Assembly: GCA_015501595.1 (NCBI GenBank)
Contig: JADNRX010000261.1
Span: 1 to 64,000, forward strand
DNA from: Hymenopellis radicata
Taxonomy: Eukaryota; Basidiomycota; Agaricomycetes; Agaricales; Physalacriaceae
Reading direction: 5' to 3'
Length of the DNA: 64,000 nt
The translations under genes and the position numbers were made by a program. The notes under the pieces were generated by a model. It had not been told where the DNA came from and made no database searches. It was given only the letters and a program-made list of their open reading frames with translations. Position 1 is the first letter of the stretch; every line of letters begins with the position of its first letter. Positions 32,721 through 45,608 of the stretch are shown here, piece after piece.

Positions 32721-34628
32721 ATGTTTCCGTCTTCCGCTCCGCGACTGAGAGTTGCCATCTGGTGAGCCGTGATATCACCCGCTCCGTCTATTCGTCACTG
32801 ACAAGCTCGGGTGCCTTGTTTCGGTTCCATTCTACAGTGGTGCGGGTATTGGTGGGCTCGTATGTGCACTTGCATTATCCAGATGCCCGGACATCGAAGT
32901 CGACGTATATGAAGCGGCTAGTCAATTTGGAGAAGTCGGAGCCGGCGTTAGTGTATTTCCTCGTATGTTTTCTCGTTCTTCCTTTCGTGCATTGGATACT
33001 CATCCTCTCGGCAGGACCTTGGAAGATTCTCAAATGGTTGGGCGTCGACCGAGAATTACTCAAGTACGTGGAATCGAAACCCAAGGAGGGTCCAGGTAGA
33101 TGTCATGTTGAATTCTATTAGCCGTTGGCTTATGTTTTCCTAGTCAATGCTATGCGTTATCGAAAGAGCGATCAAGACGTTGGGACAGAGTTCTACAGCC
33201 TCATCACCCACGGTATGTCTTTGAGCTGTCATTATTGCGCACAATTCCGGTGTCCTGATATCCTCCGTAGGCACTCTAGTCTCCTTACATCGACCGGACT
33301 TCCAAAAGGTCCTCCTCCGACACCTTCCCAAGACGTGCCGGACATACTGCAAGAAGCGTCTCCGATCATATTCTGAACAGCCTTCCGGCCTAGTCCACTT
33401 GATGTTCGAAGATGGGACCACTGCGACTTGTGACATCTTGATTGGTGCTGATGGACTCAAGTCTTCGGTACGGGCGGCTATGTTACAGGACAGAGCACTC
33501 TGCGCACAATCTGAGGGACGTCCAAAAGAAGCTCTTGAAATCTTATCGGCCGTGCAACCTGTGTGGACCGGCACCGTCGCCTACCGTGCTCTCATTCCGT
33601 CGGAGAAGCTACGCGCGCAGGCACCACACCATGCCGCTCTCAAGACACCCACTCAGGTACTCCTCATCTATCTCCGACTAGGGTATTCCTTCTCACTAAT
33701 GTGTGTCTCAGTACCTAGGCAAGAACGGTGTACGTCGGCTCGCGCTCCTCGCTCCAGGTTCGGATAATTGATGATTGCAGTTCGTGATTGCCTATCCAAT
33801 ATCGCGCGGCAAGATGATCAACTTCGTCGCCTTCACCATGAGACACGACCTCGAGAACACGTCATACGATGGACCTTGGATGGTACCTGCTGATGTCTCC
33901 AGTTTCGCCGGCGCTTTTCAACACTGGGAGCCAGAAGTGCAGATGCTCATCAAAGTGAGTAGACTTCGCTAGTTTCCGTCAGTCGTATAAGCTAAATCAT
34001 TACGTGTAGTGCGTGGAACGGCCACTACAGTGGGCTGTTCACACCGTCAAGCCCATGAAGTCCTTTGTGTCGGGTCGGGTGGCACTCCTTGGAGATGCAG
34101 TAAGTAGCCGTTGTGGTATTGCGTTCGCACACAGTTGTCTGACAGGATACTCCAGGCTCACGCGATGTGTCCACATCAAGGCTCAGGCGCTGGGCAAGCG
34201 ATGGAGGTTGGTCTCGTTTATTTTCAGGTCACCGAACACTATTGATACCGGCTCTGTACTACAGGATGCGTACATTCTATACACGGTCCTCTCACATCGC
34301 TCTACGCACCGTGGCAACCTCGAGCGTGCGCTATCAATATACGATGCCATACGGCGACCTGCGGCTTTACGGGTACAAGAAAGGTCGCGGCTTGCCGGGC
34401 AGTATTTTACCTTCTCCAATGAGGGGATGCCAAGTCATCTGGACCGGATGTCCGAAACTCAGCGGTGGGACACTTTACAACAATTAGGCAAGAAGTTTAC
34501 GAAGAACTGGGAGTGGGGTGCGTTCGTTCTGGTTGCCCTTTGACCCCACTAACCATAGCCCCGTAGCTTGGGCCACTTCGGTGGACAGTTCTGTGCAAGA
34601 AGCGCTTCGGTTGTTGGAAGCCCAGTGA
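32721..34628 (+). CDS. FAD-dependent monooxygenase, salicylate hydroxylase-like
   Basis: A flavoprotein of the class A aromatic hydroxylase type, which adds one oxygen from O2 to a phenolic ring using NAD(P)H. About eleven exons join in frame, starting ATG 32721 and ending TGA 34626-34628. Motifs in order: the FAD dinucleotide fold GAGIGGLVCALALS split by the first intron; ELLKYVESKP; the DG motif CDILIGADGLKSSVR; a FVIAYPISRGKMINF strand; and the GD motif VALLGDAAHAM followed by PHQGSGAGQAMEDAY. All three diagnostic motifs are complete. The length of about 440 residues is normal for the family. There is no signal peptide, so it should be cytosolic. It stands near a lignin-attacking peroxidase, which fits catabolism of aromatic fragments. 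The substrate cannot be told from sequence. Other family members act in secondary metabolism. Confidence 0.88.
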
Positions 34629-35438
34629 CCGTTCCAGGTCGCCTTGAGTTCATGTATCGCTGACGATCTTCCCGTCCTTTTATTGGTCGTTTGACAACAT
34701 TGCTATCCTGTACATTAGTTGATTCCTTGGATATGTAACACCAGATTCGATGTCGCCTCCTTTCTTCGTATGCATCTACGTCTCGGCGACACCTCATACT
34801 CTTCGAGTCGACACTGCCTGGAGAAGATTCAACACGGATACGTTGGTCGTTTAGACCGCGCTGTCTCAGTTGAGTGATGGTCAGCTGCATGCCGATAACG
34901 GCATCACGCCACGGCTTGGAGAGATCATGGAAACACTGCACCTTGCCTTTCACCACGTCGTTGGTTTACTCCACAGACTACAGTCCTAACACTTCGCCGC
35001 ACGCACTAAATACATTTCTATTTCATTTACTTCTTGAAATAGCGCTTCTGGGTCCCTTCTTTGAACGACAATTCTGGCAGGAACAGCCTCAGGCTGTGTT
35101 ACACTGGCAGATTGACTCGATGCCATTGGACAAGAGCGCTAACTAGAGCTGATGTTACTCAGGTACGTGAATACATTCATCTCGGAGGAGAACAAGCTCT
35201 GACTTCGATTGACAGGAACAGAGGCATGAACTCGCACCAATGCTGTGGCCAGATTTTATACAGACGTTACTAATCGCCGTCGCTCTCAGGATACCCTGAC
35301 AACCTGAGATTAATACTCTGAAACATGCTATTAACCATCTTGGACAGGACGTTCTCCGATTCCGTTCCTAGAGACGTCTCTCCGTTTCAACACCTGCGCG
35401 ACACGTTGTAGTAGCTTCTCAGACCAGATGAAATTGCG
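34629..35438. other. intergenic, nothing recognised
   Basis: Short ORFs only. It ends at the target-site copy of the transposon at 35439. Confidence 0.5.
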
Positions 35439-36094
35439 TAGGGATGTGCGCCGTACCGTTACGGATACGGCCGTAAGTTGCCCATCCGTATACGGTTCAC
35501 GGCCGTAAAGTACGGTCTGTAACGGCCGGGACACGGCCGTAGTGTGGCGCTCATTTGTAGATCACGAAAGGAATTGATTCAGGCATGTGTCCCGAGTTGT
35601 TCTTGAGATTGCGAAGATGCTAGAGACTCGTCTTGAACTCGAAAGAAGCACCTTTGCACCTTTGGCACTGATAAAGCAGTCATAGAGGCCGGTTCATGGC
35701 TTAGAGAGCACACCACAGATGTTAGAACATGCCATTGGATATTTACAGGTGATAGCTGAATAGTCCTGCAGTCCGAACAAAGAGGGAGCGTCGTCGTTCG
35801 TGTCCACGTGGCAATGTCCTAATTGGGACATACACAGTGTCGGCGAGGTCTTCCAGCGACGACGACAAGACATTTCGACTCCCGAAGAGTCGTGAGCACG
35901 TCTGGCACATCATATTCGATGTCTGCTGCCAAAATGTAATCAATAGGGATGCCACCGAGGCCACCAGGTGAGTGACCGTATCACGGCCGTACGACCGAAC
36001 CGTTGACCGTATTCCAGGAAGGCTCACGGTACGAGTACCGTAACCCGTATACCGTGCCGTATGGACCGTACATACGGTACGGTGCACATCCCTA
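35439..36094. mobile_element. 656-bp non-autonomous hAT-like element (MITE)
   Basis: Terminal inverted repeats TAGGGATGTGC continue into CCGTACCGT, with 20 of 21 terminal bases matching. An 8-bp target duplication AAATTGCG lies at 35431-35438 and 36095-36102. Subterminal regions are rich in ACGGCCGTA and TACGG motifs. An 8-bp duplication with a TAGGG-type end is characteristic of the hAT superfamily. No transposase ORF is present. It lies 424 bp upstream of the peroxidase start. Confidence 0.85.
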
Positions 36095-36420
36095 AAATTG
36101 CGCCGCTATGAACCCAGGTTGTACCTCCTAGATCCTCCCCTGGTGCGCATCGGCGGCGACACCTCACCAGAGGAAGGTGATCTTTCGTAAACTGCCATTC
36201 TGTGAGTGATAGTCTGTTCTTGGCGGCGACGGCGAACATTCAAAATTGTGTCAGATCCGCAGTGCCAGTACTGCGGCATGTATAGATCACTCCCATGAAA
36301 CGACAATACGTTGGGATGTTAGTGAAATCCTCGCACGGCGTGCATCCTTGCTAGCATGTCCTTCAAACGCGCACGGCAAGACCACGTCGGCGACAATAAC
36401 TTTCCCGGCTTTTTCTGAGA

Positions 36421-36428
36421 TATAAAAG
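36421..36428 (+). promoter_or_regulatory. TATA box of the peroxidase gene
   Basis: TATAAAAG, 90 bases upstream of the peroxidase ATG (36518), at a normal distance for a basidiomycete TATA promoter. It is followed by a pyrimidine-rich leader. Confidence 0.6.
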
Positions 36429-36517
36429 CCATAAGTCGCTTTAGTTTCTTCAGAACATCCTTCACAATCATTCGCTATCACCCTCGCTCCTTCTTGCTTG
36501 TCTTGAATTCGATCGAT

Positions 36518-38383
<1,866 letters not shown>

Positions 38384-38566
38384 GTTCAACCGTAGATATC
38401 ACTGCATCGTATAGTACTTACCATTCGTTATTATATATCGGGCCTGGTTCAAGGATTTGAGGGTGGGGTCGTTGACGTTCTTGAACCTAAGGCCCGTGTT
38501 AAGTATTGGAGGAGACGATGTTTGAGTTTCTACAGAACATGTTTATGACCGAACTTCTACAACACT

Positions 38567-40250
38567 CTACTGTAAAACTCCGTAAGAAATGCGAATTTCC
38601 ATACCAGCATCAACAAACACCTTGAACATAGCGCGATGCTTCGCCCGCCGGTGCGGGTCACTCTCCTTCTGGGTTATACTTGTTCGGATATCAACTTCAA
38701 CCAGGTCCGCAATGCGAGCATTGCGAGCCCGCCCACCACAACGCGACTGAACCAATCGTTTAACAGCTTTCAATTGCCGCGGGAGCACCACGACTCTCAG
38801 GACTTTGAGCGCCGGTAAAGGACGATCCAACGCGCCCTTGGGCTTTGCAGAGAGGAACTCCAAAATGGACGGAGGAACGGCTGACGGGGTAAATGCATCT
38901 TCAGGCGCGCCAGATTTGTTGAGCTGTAGGGTAACGATATGGCTCTGGGTCGAAAGAAGTTTTATAAGGAGTGTGTCGTCGACTTCGCAATGAAGGAGAG
39001 AGAGCTCTGTCAAAACGCATCCAGATTCTAGACAGAACTTCAAGAAACTCGGTGTAGGCCATGATTGGTTGCACAAGGTATATGATAGAGAGCGGAGGGT
39101 AGGGAATGCGAGAAACCAGAAAACCTCGGCATTATTCTGATAACGAGGAGAGCCAAGAGGAAGGTTGAGATGAGGGCATGTGTTACAACGCGAAGGTTCA
39201 CCGTGAAATCGGTATTGAAATGCGGGAGATCTTGAGGGTCTCGAGAAGCGGTGCGCGCTCTAAAAGGTCCAGCAGCTGGACAAGGGAGATGCAACTCCCC
39301 GTGCGCAGCTCAAAACTGCGCAGACGATGCCCCGCAGCACGCGAATCAAGAAGCCAGAGGTCAACGTCGAAGGAAGCCGTCACCAAGTTTTCAACATTGG
39401 GTATGGCGGCGAAAAATCTTTCGACGAAATGCGTCGTCATCGATGAATACTCTAGCTGTATGAACATGCTTGGCTCGTGGATTTCGGCATTGGACATCAG
39501 CGAGGTAATGTCGGGAATATCCAAACCGAAGGAACAAAGATTAACGGAAAGAGAAGTCGCCCTTGGGAATAAATGAACAAATGTTCGGAACGTGGATATC
39601 GCGTAAGTGCGATCACCAATGTCGCCATCTGCGATAAGGTGGAAGAGCAGATTGAGGGGAAGCGTAGAAGTACTCTCTATGCGGCGTTCAAGAGTCTCCC
39701 AATGCGCAGCCCGCTGCTCAGGCGCGCCAAAGATCAAAGGGTGGGCGAATGACCGACTTGAATCACTAGACCCAACCAAAAGAATGGTAGTCCAGATCCG
39801 AGGATAGTTCAGAGCAGTGGCGCACCATCTACGGCAGACCTGGAGGATCGTAGTATGGACGCGATGGGATGTAACGATGTCTTGGAAAACATCATCAGTT
39901 GAAGGCTGGGAAAGCGCGATATAATAGAGGAATATCTCGCTCAAGACCTCAGCTGGGAGAGAGCGAAGGGGAGAGGGCGAGAGCAGGGATGTGTGAATCG
40001 CGAGAGATGAGCGCAGACGCGTCTGTTCGGCTACCGTAGTAGCGATGAGCTCCTCAACGGTTGCCATCTCGTCCTTGAGCAGTTGTCGACGAGCCTCCAG
40101 ACCAGGAAGCTTCTCGTCCAGAGCCGACAGTGCCGCCTCATCCACTGCCTTCGACGCAGCCACTCGCGATAGCATCTGGGTGTCACAAAGAAAATTCGCG
40201 GGCACGACATTCGTAATGCAAGTGCTGGAGGGTGGCGGAAAAGAAGTCAT
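38567..40250 (-). CDS. F-box protein, two exons, phase mismatch between them
   Basis: Exon 1 (40250 to about 39202) encodes MTSFPPPSSTC, a helical segment of about 60 residues (EKLPGLEARRQLLKDEMATV), then the F-box core LPAEVLSEIFLYYI and a leucine-rich body. Exon 2 (about 39136 to 38567) continues with FWFLAFPTLRSLSYT and LTELSLLHCEVDDTLL, and ends YGVLQ. F-box proteins recruit substrates to SCF ubiquitin ligases through Skp1, and agarics have hundreds of this helix-plus-F-box type. The obvious intron (39201-39137, GTGAAC to ATCAG) joins the exons one base out of phase. I found no other good site, so either a base is missing or the gene is decaying. An upstream in-frame ATG at 40382 exists, but 40250 gives the usual start. 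Confidence 0.7.
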
Positions 40251-40610
40251 TATATGGCTATCTAAATGCTCAGCAATATCCGCGGGGAAGAGGGAGCAGA
40301 TATACCTTGATCTGAAGAGCGTTTCGTTGTAGTGGAAAAGGATGAAAGGATGAAAGACTTGCACGCGTCCTGTCATGGCCACGTGATCGATGAGTCATCT
40401 ATGCCGAATTGCATGCCGAGGCGCGTCTTTCCGTACTTGAACTAGTCGGGTTTGACGTTTGAACGGTCAACTCGCTACATGGAGTGCTAGATGTTCTTCC
40501 TAGCCAACCCCCTCTCAGTCTCCCAATCCCGTCGATTCCCTTTACCAGTCGCAGATGCCAGTCGCGATCATGTGTCCCATGAATGACGCTCGATACTGTA
40601 GACTTTCAAT

Positions 40611-40813
40611 CAATTCGTCGGTCCATGTGACCTGTGACCGCTCTGACGAAATTTTCGTTTCGTCGACTTACCATATATGGTAATTGCCGCCGCGGCGGAG
40701 CTGCGGCGGGAGGCTGGCGGGGGCCCCGCCGGGGACTTTTTCTCAATTTTGGCCGTGACCCTTGTGACTTTTCGTCGATTTCGGATCCTCTGTGACCCGT
40801 GACCGACGAATTG
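40611..40813. mobile_element. 203-bp MITE-like element with palindromic core
   Basis: The ends CAATTCGTCGGTC and GACCGACGAATTG are perfect 13-bp inverted repeats. Inside lie a perfect 16-bp palindrome TTACCATATATGGTAA (40668-40683) and a GC-rich near-palindrome around GGCGGGGGCCCCGCC. GTGACC motifs repeat near both ends. No clear target duplication is visible beyond AAT. Size and structure suggest a miniature inverted-repeat element. Confidence 0.55.
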
Positions 40814-40964
40814 AATTAAAGTGTACAGTACACTCGCTTCTGCCTCAGACCTTCAAAGCGAGGAAAAATTATATTAGGCAACAATAGTACTGCCGTGAAG
40901 AACCGTCAACAATTCCTCGAGGATAACATTCTCTATGTCAAGCACTGACAGGATGAAGAGCCGA

Positions 40965-41475
40965 TGTAGAAGGGTGCCGTGTCTTACACACCGAACGCGG
41001 CCGCAATCGGACTTAACGGACTTAAGCGGACTTAAGCCGATGGGCAAGAAAAGTAATCCTATTATATTTCCCGAACGGACACAGGAACGGTATTCGGTTT
41101 CACGCGTATTACATTTTTACATTCAGTCTCTACCCAAGAAAATTATGACCTTAGCTTAGCGTAGGTAGCCCGCGTCGTGACTAGCCCGGACATTACTACG
41201 CGCCCGGATCACTAGATCGGACTTATAACTGCTCTGTAGTTAGTTTCTTTGGACACCTTCGTACCACCACTCGGGTCAATCTCACAGTTTTATCTGCTCC
41301 TTATCTGTTCTGTCGTTGTAACGACTCCTGTTGCGACGACATCCGGTATTTTACTCTACCACTCAACGCATATCTTCCCACGACCCACCTCCCAGCCACT
41401 CCACTAGCGTGCCTGTACGGATCCGACGGCTCTCCCCCAATCTTGTCTCCGTGAGGATCATCTCACGCTTCGACA
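40965..41475 (+). repeat. 5' LTR
   Basis: Begins TG and ends CA, 511 bp. It contains a repeated GGACTTAA motif near 41010. It matches 45609-46119 throughout by eye. Confidence 0.92.
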
Positions 41476-41622
41476 GTGGAGCCCACCGCGAGGGGTAGCC
41501 GGACGTTTACAGCCCTAACCGAGTGCTGCATCGACTATATCTTTATCGACGTTACCAGCGTCTAGCACCAACCGTACCTTTATCTTAGCTTTATCTGAAC
41601 CCAATCCCAACACATCTTCGCC

Positions 41623-44031
41623 ATGCCTGCTGGAACTACTTCCACGACTACTCCTGCCAGTGCACAGTATGCACAGATCTACACACCCATGCCCATTCCT
41701 GGAACGCCTGCCGCACCCAAATATAATGGCTATAACACAAAGCTGTTCCTCGACACCCTCGTTCTCCACGGCCGTGCGGCCAACATCACCGACAAAGATG
41801 ACCTCATCCCCTACATTGTCAGATACTCCTCAGATGAAGTTCGGGAGAACATTCAGCTTCTCGAGGAGTTTGATGATGACATACCTAACAAGACATGGGA
41901 TGCTGCCGCCAAGGTTCTTTCGCAGCTTTATGCATCGCGTAACCGTCCTCGCGAGACCACAGTCGACGAGCTGAAGGCGTTTGTTAAACAAGCAGCCAAT
42001 AAGCCTCCCTTCACTTCCAAAATCCAGATAGAAGCGTATTACCGCGACTTTCTGAAGATCACAGCACCTTTGAAGAAGAACAAAGCTCTTACAACGGAGG
42101 AGCACAATGCATACTTTGTTGACGGTTTACCTTCGGCTATGAAGGAAGGCTTCAACAACAAGCTCACCACCAAAAACCGTTCGCGCGCAACACCACCGAC
42201 TATTACCCAAAGCATTGAAATCTTGGACAAACGCTTTGACAAGGACAGTTTCTTGTACGAGGACTGGAAGAACGTTAAGACGTTGAAGACTGTTCAGTTT
42301 GACGAGGAAGGAAACCGTGTTGTACAAGAGAAGCCGCGTACAGAGACCAAGGAGACAGTCATAGAGACTGTTCAGGATGAAATTCCTCCAGCTAAGTCGT
42401 CAACTCCACCTGGCTCAATTGAAGAGCTGACACGCGCTATGGAGGATATGCGGATTCATATCAGCCGTCTTGAAAGAGCTGCTCGAGAACAACCCAACGC
42501 GACTCCATCATCTACACCTGCGCCTGCCGCACAGCCTACTGAGGAAGAGCCAGAGTATTGCTTTGGCTGCGGAGAAGACCACCCTGATCATGTAAGAGGA
42601 ATTCGGAACTGCAGCGCAGTCAAACGCTTGCTAGCCGCGGGAAGGATCAGATATCACCCAGATACTGGACTTCTTGTACTTCCTGATCTCAAGAGGCTTC
42701 CGTACGTTCCACGCGGACAGCCTGGAGGTCTGCTCGCATATCTCGACCAGCAGATTCCTGAACCACCTCCTACCGCTCGCACTACCAATGCTGCGCCTCT
42801 TTCGGTTATCTTCGAAGACGGACATAACTTGGACCGCAACAATCGTACAACCAAGGCAAACCCTGCACTACGCGATGGCAAAGATACGAACGTCCGCTTC
42901 AATCCTATGAAGCGTCCAGACACGTCTAAGGAGAAAGGCAAAGCTCCAGCTCAAAAGCCAGCTCCGCTCAGTACACCTCCTGCAACAAGGAACGATGCAC
43001 AAGCACCAGGTTCTACATCAACGCCTCCGCTGAATCAGCCACAGAAGAACGTGAATATCCCGCCACCAACGAACCCGATCAATCGTCAGGATGGTTGGAA
43101 GAAGTCTGTCCCGTCAAAAGACGTCGAAATGAAGGATAGTACGAAGCAAGGGGCTAAAGATAAGTCCCCACAAAACACTCCACAATACCGCATTACTTCC
43201 GACGTTCAGGAAAATGTCGACTATAAGAAGGTGTTCGACCGCATGATGGACAAGGAAGTTCAGGTCCCGATTCGCGAATTGATTGGGATTTCACCTGCAC
43301 TGCAAAAGATCATGAGCGAGAGTACTCGTCCGAGACGCGAGTATTCCGCACGCCAAGCTGAGTACTCTTCTGCTCAAGCTGCGGAACTGTGCGCTAAGTA
43401 CGACCTAGAGGCTATGGAGGAGATCTATCTCAACGGCTCAGACAATGACGCTGTGGAAGTTATCTATGCGGATGGAACTGAGGTCGAGTCACCTTATCGT
43501 GGCGCGTCTCTCGTAGTCAACAATCAAGACATTGAATGGACCACCAACTTTGTTCGTCGCAACGCCAGCGCTATGCCCATGCCATCCAAGCCTTTCCTAG
43601 CGATGATTACTGGAGCATTTACTGTGCATATCAACGACGTACCGTTCCGTGTCATGATTGACACTGGATCGGAGCTCAATGTCTGCGACGCATCTATCCC
43701 AAACCGTTGCACATTACCTCTCGACTATACGGGCTCGAACTGGTCTTTACGCGGTATTCATGGTGGACCAGAGAGACTCGGCGGACTCTGCTCGAACGTT
43801 GACTTCAAGATTGGAAGCCACATATTCCCAATTTCGATGTTCGTCTCGCAGAACGAGAAGATTGGAGCATTCGATATCATACTAGGACAGCCATTCCTCC
43901 ACTGGTTCTCTTCTTCCATCGACTATAATCGGTCTGGAGAAGTTCGCCTGACCCTTCGGAAGGATGGTGAACGTAACAAAATGCCCACGCTTTCGAGAGA
44001 GAGAGCAGACGTCGTGCAATTGAAGACCTAG
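41623..44031 (+). CDS. gag-aspartic protease polyprotein of the LTR element
   Basis: A single frame of 802 codons starting MPAGTTSTTTPASAQYAQ. Residues of about 30-260 form the capsid-like helical region (DTLVLHGRAANITDKDD onward). Near residues 315-330 lies a zinc-knuckle-like CFGCGEDHPDH...C. A Pro/Thr-rich linker follows. Around residue 679 the protease active site FRVMIDTGSELNVCD is intact, with a later DIILGQPFL flap and helix region. The frame ends just after a deletion junction at about 43985-44030, where polymerase should begin. The capsid and protease appear undamaged, so virus-like particles could in principle form. Function is inferred from the gag-PR architecture. Confidence 0.88.
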   Translation: MPAGTTSTTTPASAQYAQIYTPMPIPGTPAAPKYNGYNTKLFLDTLVLHGRAANITDKDDLIPYIVRYSSDEVRENIQLLEEFDDDIPNKTWDAAAKVLSQLYASRNRPRETTVDELKAFVKQAANKPPFTSKIQIEAYYRDFLKITAPLKKNKALTTEEHNAYFVDGLPSAMKEGFNNKLTTKNRSRATPPTITQSIEILDKRFDKDSFLYEDWKNVKTLKTVQFDEEGNRVVQEKPRTETKETVIETVQDEIPPAKSSTPPGSIEELTRAMEDMRIHISRLERAAREQPNATPSSTPAPAAQPTEEEPEYCFGCGEDHPDHVRGIRNCSAVKRLLAAGRIRYHPDTGLLVLPDLKRLPYVPRGQPGGLLAYLDQQIPEPPPTARTTNAAPLSVIFEDGHNLDRNNRTTKANPALRDGKDTNVRFNPMKRPDTSKEKGKAPAQKPAPLSTPPATRNDAQAPGSTSTPPLNQPQKNVNIPPPTNPINRQDGWKKSVPSKDVEMKDSTKQGAKDKSPQNTPQYRITSDVQENVDYKKVFDRMMDKEVQVPIRELIGISPALQKIMSESTRPRREYSARQAEYSSAQAAELCAKYDLEAMEEIYLNGSDNDAVEVIYADGTEVESPYRGASLVVNNQDIEWTTNFVRRNASAMPMPSKPFLAMITGAFTVHINDVPFRVMIDTGSELNVCDASIPNRCTLPLDYTGSNWSLRGIHGGPERLGGLCSNVDFKIGSHIFPISMFVSQNEKIGAFDIILGQPFLHWFSSSIDYNRSGEVRLTLRKDGERNKMPTLSRERADVVQLKT

Positions 44032-44384
44032 CTAAGCGGAACCACTTCAAATTTGACTTCGCTGACTACGAAGAAGGGATGTACGTGTGGCTACGGGAAT
44101 CACGACTTGACGAGATCAAAGGCGGAAAAGGAGAATGGACCTACGCTGGGCCATACGTCATTCACGAGAAGCGTCGTGGAGACACAGTTGTTCTTCGTGA
44201 ACTGTCTGGTGCAGTTATGCGCGGTTGCGTGAACATTCGTCGCCTTAGGCTATTCTATTTCCGGCCGGAAAACCAGACGCTACGGTCAAAACTGTCCTCA
44301 AACATCGAGATCGCCGCAGACACAAACTTCATGAGCCGACTGGATCTTGTCTACGAGTACCGTGCTAAGCACGGACTCTACTAA
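44032..44384 (+). pseudogene. C-terminal integrase remnant of the LTR element
   Basis: This frame starts right after the gag-protease stop. It contains YEEGMYVWLRESRLDEIKGG, then the Gly-Pro-Tyr motif (YAGPYVIHEKRRGDTVVLRE) of Gypsy integrase C-termini, and NIRRLRLFYFRP. The zinc-finger and D,D-35-E core are missing. The ATG at 44079 is probably not used. The junction with gag-PR lies in AGAGAGAGAGCAGACG at about 43998, a purine repeat that could have served as the deletion point. Confidence 0.75.
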
Positions 44385-44643
44385 CAAGATGAGCGGCCCG
44401 CAACCTCTTTGAAACGTTCTGATCGATGCGCCACAGAGACATAAACGACTCAGGCGATCTGAACGCGAAGAAGACCCACATACCCAAGTTTCATCTCATC
44501 TGGCTCAAACTGTATCACCAATTCCACATCTGTCTTTCTTTCCTAGCCAAGAATAACGGCCGCCATTCGTTTAAAAAGACAACGTCATTCTCCACCCGCA
44601 CGCTCCACTTGCCCCCTATCAAACTTCATTCAGCCAGACAAGC

Positions 44644-45594
44644 ATGCCTCTCCAGGTTATCCATAACATTGATACCGACGAAATCACCATCGAGGAGCAT
44701 GACGACATGCCCGCCTTTACACGAGAGCTTTATCCGGACGAGAAACCTAAGCTCTGGTTTACGCCGAGCACACTTAGGGAGTATTATTGGTGCACGCGCT
44801 CATGCCCGTCGTTCAGCAAAGAGCTTATACATTTCAACTTCGCCAATTCAATACCACGTAATGGCGTTCAGCTGGCAACGGTCTTCAATGACACCCTGTC
44901 TCTGGACAATGGCTGTCTTATGCGTCCTTTCGCTAATGACCATGACCATCCTATCCACCCATTCATGCTCTCTGATGTACCACCATTTTCGCTCGTCAAA
45001 ATCTCCTTCTCCCGGCCCATCATCGTCTACAACCATGAAGGCGTAGATGTCAGAATCACTGTATGGGTGCGAGATCCGTTTCTCACGCAAACTGAGATTT
45101 GGTGCTATTGCACAGAGGGAATTGAACCGGACAGGTATAGACACACTGGCAGAGATCGCGACGGGAGATGTTATCCCTTCAACATGGATTACCTGGATGA
45201 GATAGCGAGAAGTATGACAGTGAAGAGAGGCAAGCTCCATTGGGTGGACGACAATGGCGAAACAGGCAGATATTACGATGGGATGGACTTCTACCAGGAC
45301 CGAAGAGAAGTTCTGCCACTGTACGCCGGGCCACACGTCTTCACATACAACACCTATGACAAGGCGCTCGCGATAATGGAGAAGGAACTGCACAAGCGGT
45401 ACATCGATGGCCTTGCTTTGGCACTTCACGAACACCTGTACAATGGACTGCATCCCGCACCCCAGCACAACCGACACAGAGCCAAAGACAGATTGCCGAC
45501 ACACATCTACCCTGCAGAAATCAGCGATGTTGATGATGAGATAGAGGATCGGATCATCGGACGTGTAAAGCGAGAGGCCGAGGACGACCTCTAA
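44644..45594 (+). CDS. extra ORF of the LTR element, unknown function
   Basis: An intact 316-codon frame between the integrase remnant and the 3' LTR, in sense orientation. The ATG is in good context (CAAGC before ATGCC). The protein is soluble-looking, with no signal peptide or membrane helix, so it is not env-like. It is rich in Asp, His and Tyr, with a segment YHTG-free centre (DRYRHTGRDRDGRCYPF), a WVDDNGETGRYYDGMDF stretch, an amphipathic helix (YDKALAIMEKELHKRY) and an acidic end (SDVDDEIEDRIIGRVKREAE). I recognise no family. Intactness inside an element that has lost its polymerase suggests either recent insertion or selection on this ORF. It could be a captured host gene or a lineage-specific accessory protein. 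Confidence 0.8.
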   Translation: MPLQVIHNIDTDEITIEEHDDMPAFTRELYPDEKPKLWFTPSTLREYYWCTRSCPSFSKELIHFNFANSIPRNGVQLATVFNDTLSLDNGCLMRPFANDHDHPIHPFMLSDVPPFSLVKISFSRPIIVYNHEGVDVRITVWVRDPFLTQTEIWCYCTEGIEPDRYRHTGRDRDGRCYPFNMDYLDEIARSMTVKRGKLHWVDDNGETGRYYDGMDFYQDRREVLPLYAGPHVFTYNTYDKALAIMEKELHKRYIDGLALALHEHLYNGLHPAPQHNRHRAKDRLPTHIYPAEISDVDDEIEDRIIGRVKREAEDDL

Positions 45595-45608
45595 CTTCTA
45601 ACAGCCAC

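Noticed and set aside
40935..41159. A small ORF repeated at 45618-45803
   Set aside because: Both copies lie inside the LTRs and overlap non-coding LTR signals; identity comes from the LTR pair.
44644..45594. Envelope-like protein of a retroelement
   Set aside because: There is no signal peptide, membrane helix or glycosylation-rich ectodomain; the protein looks soluble.
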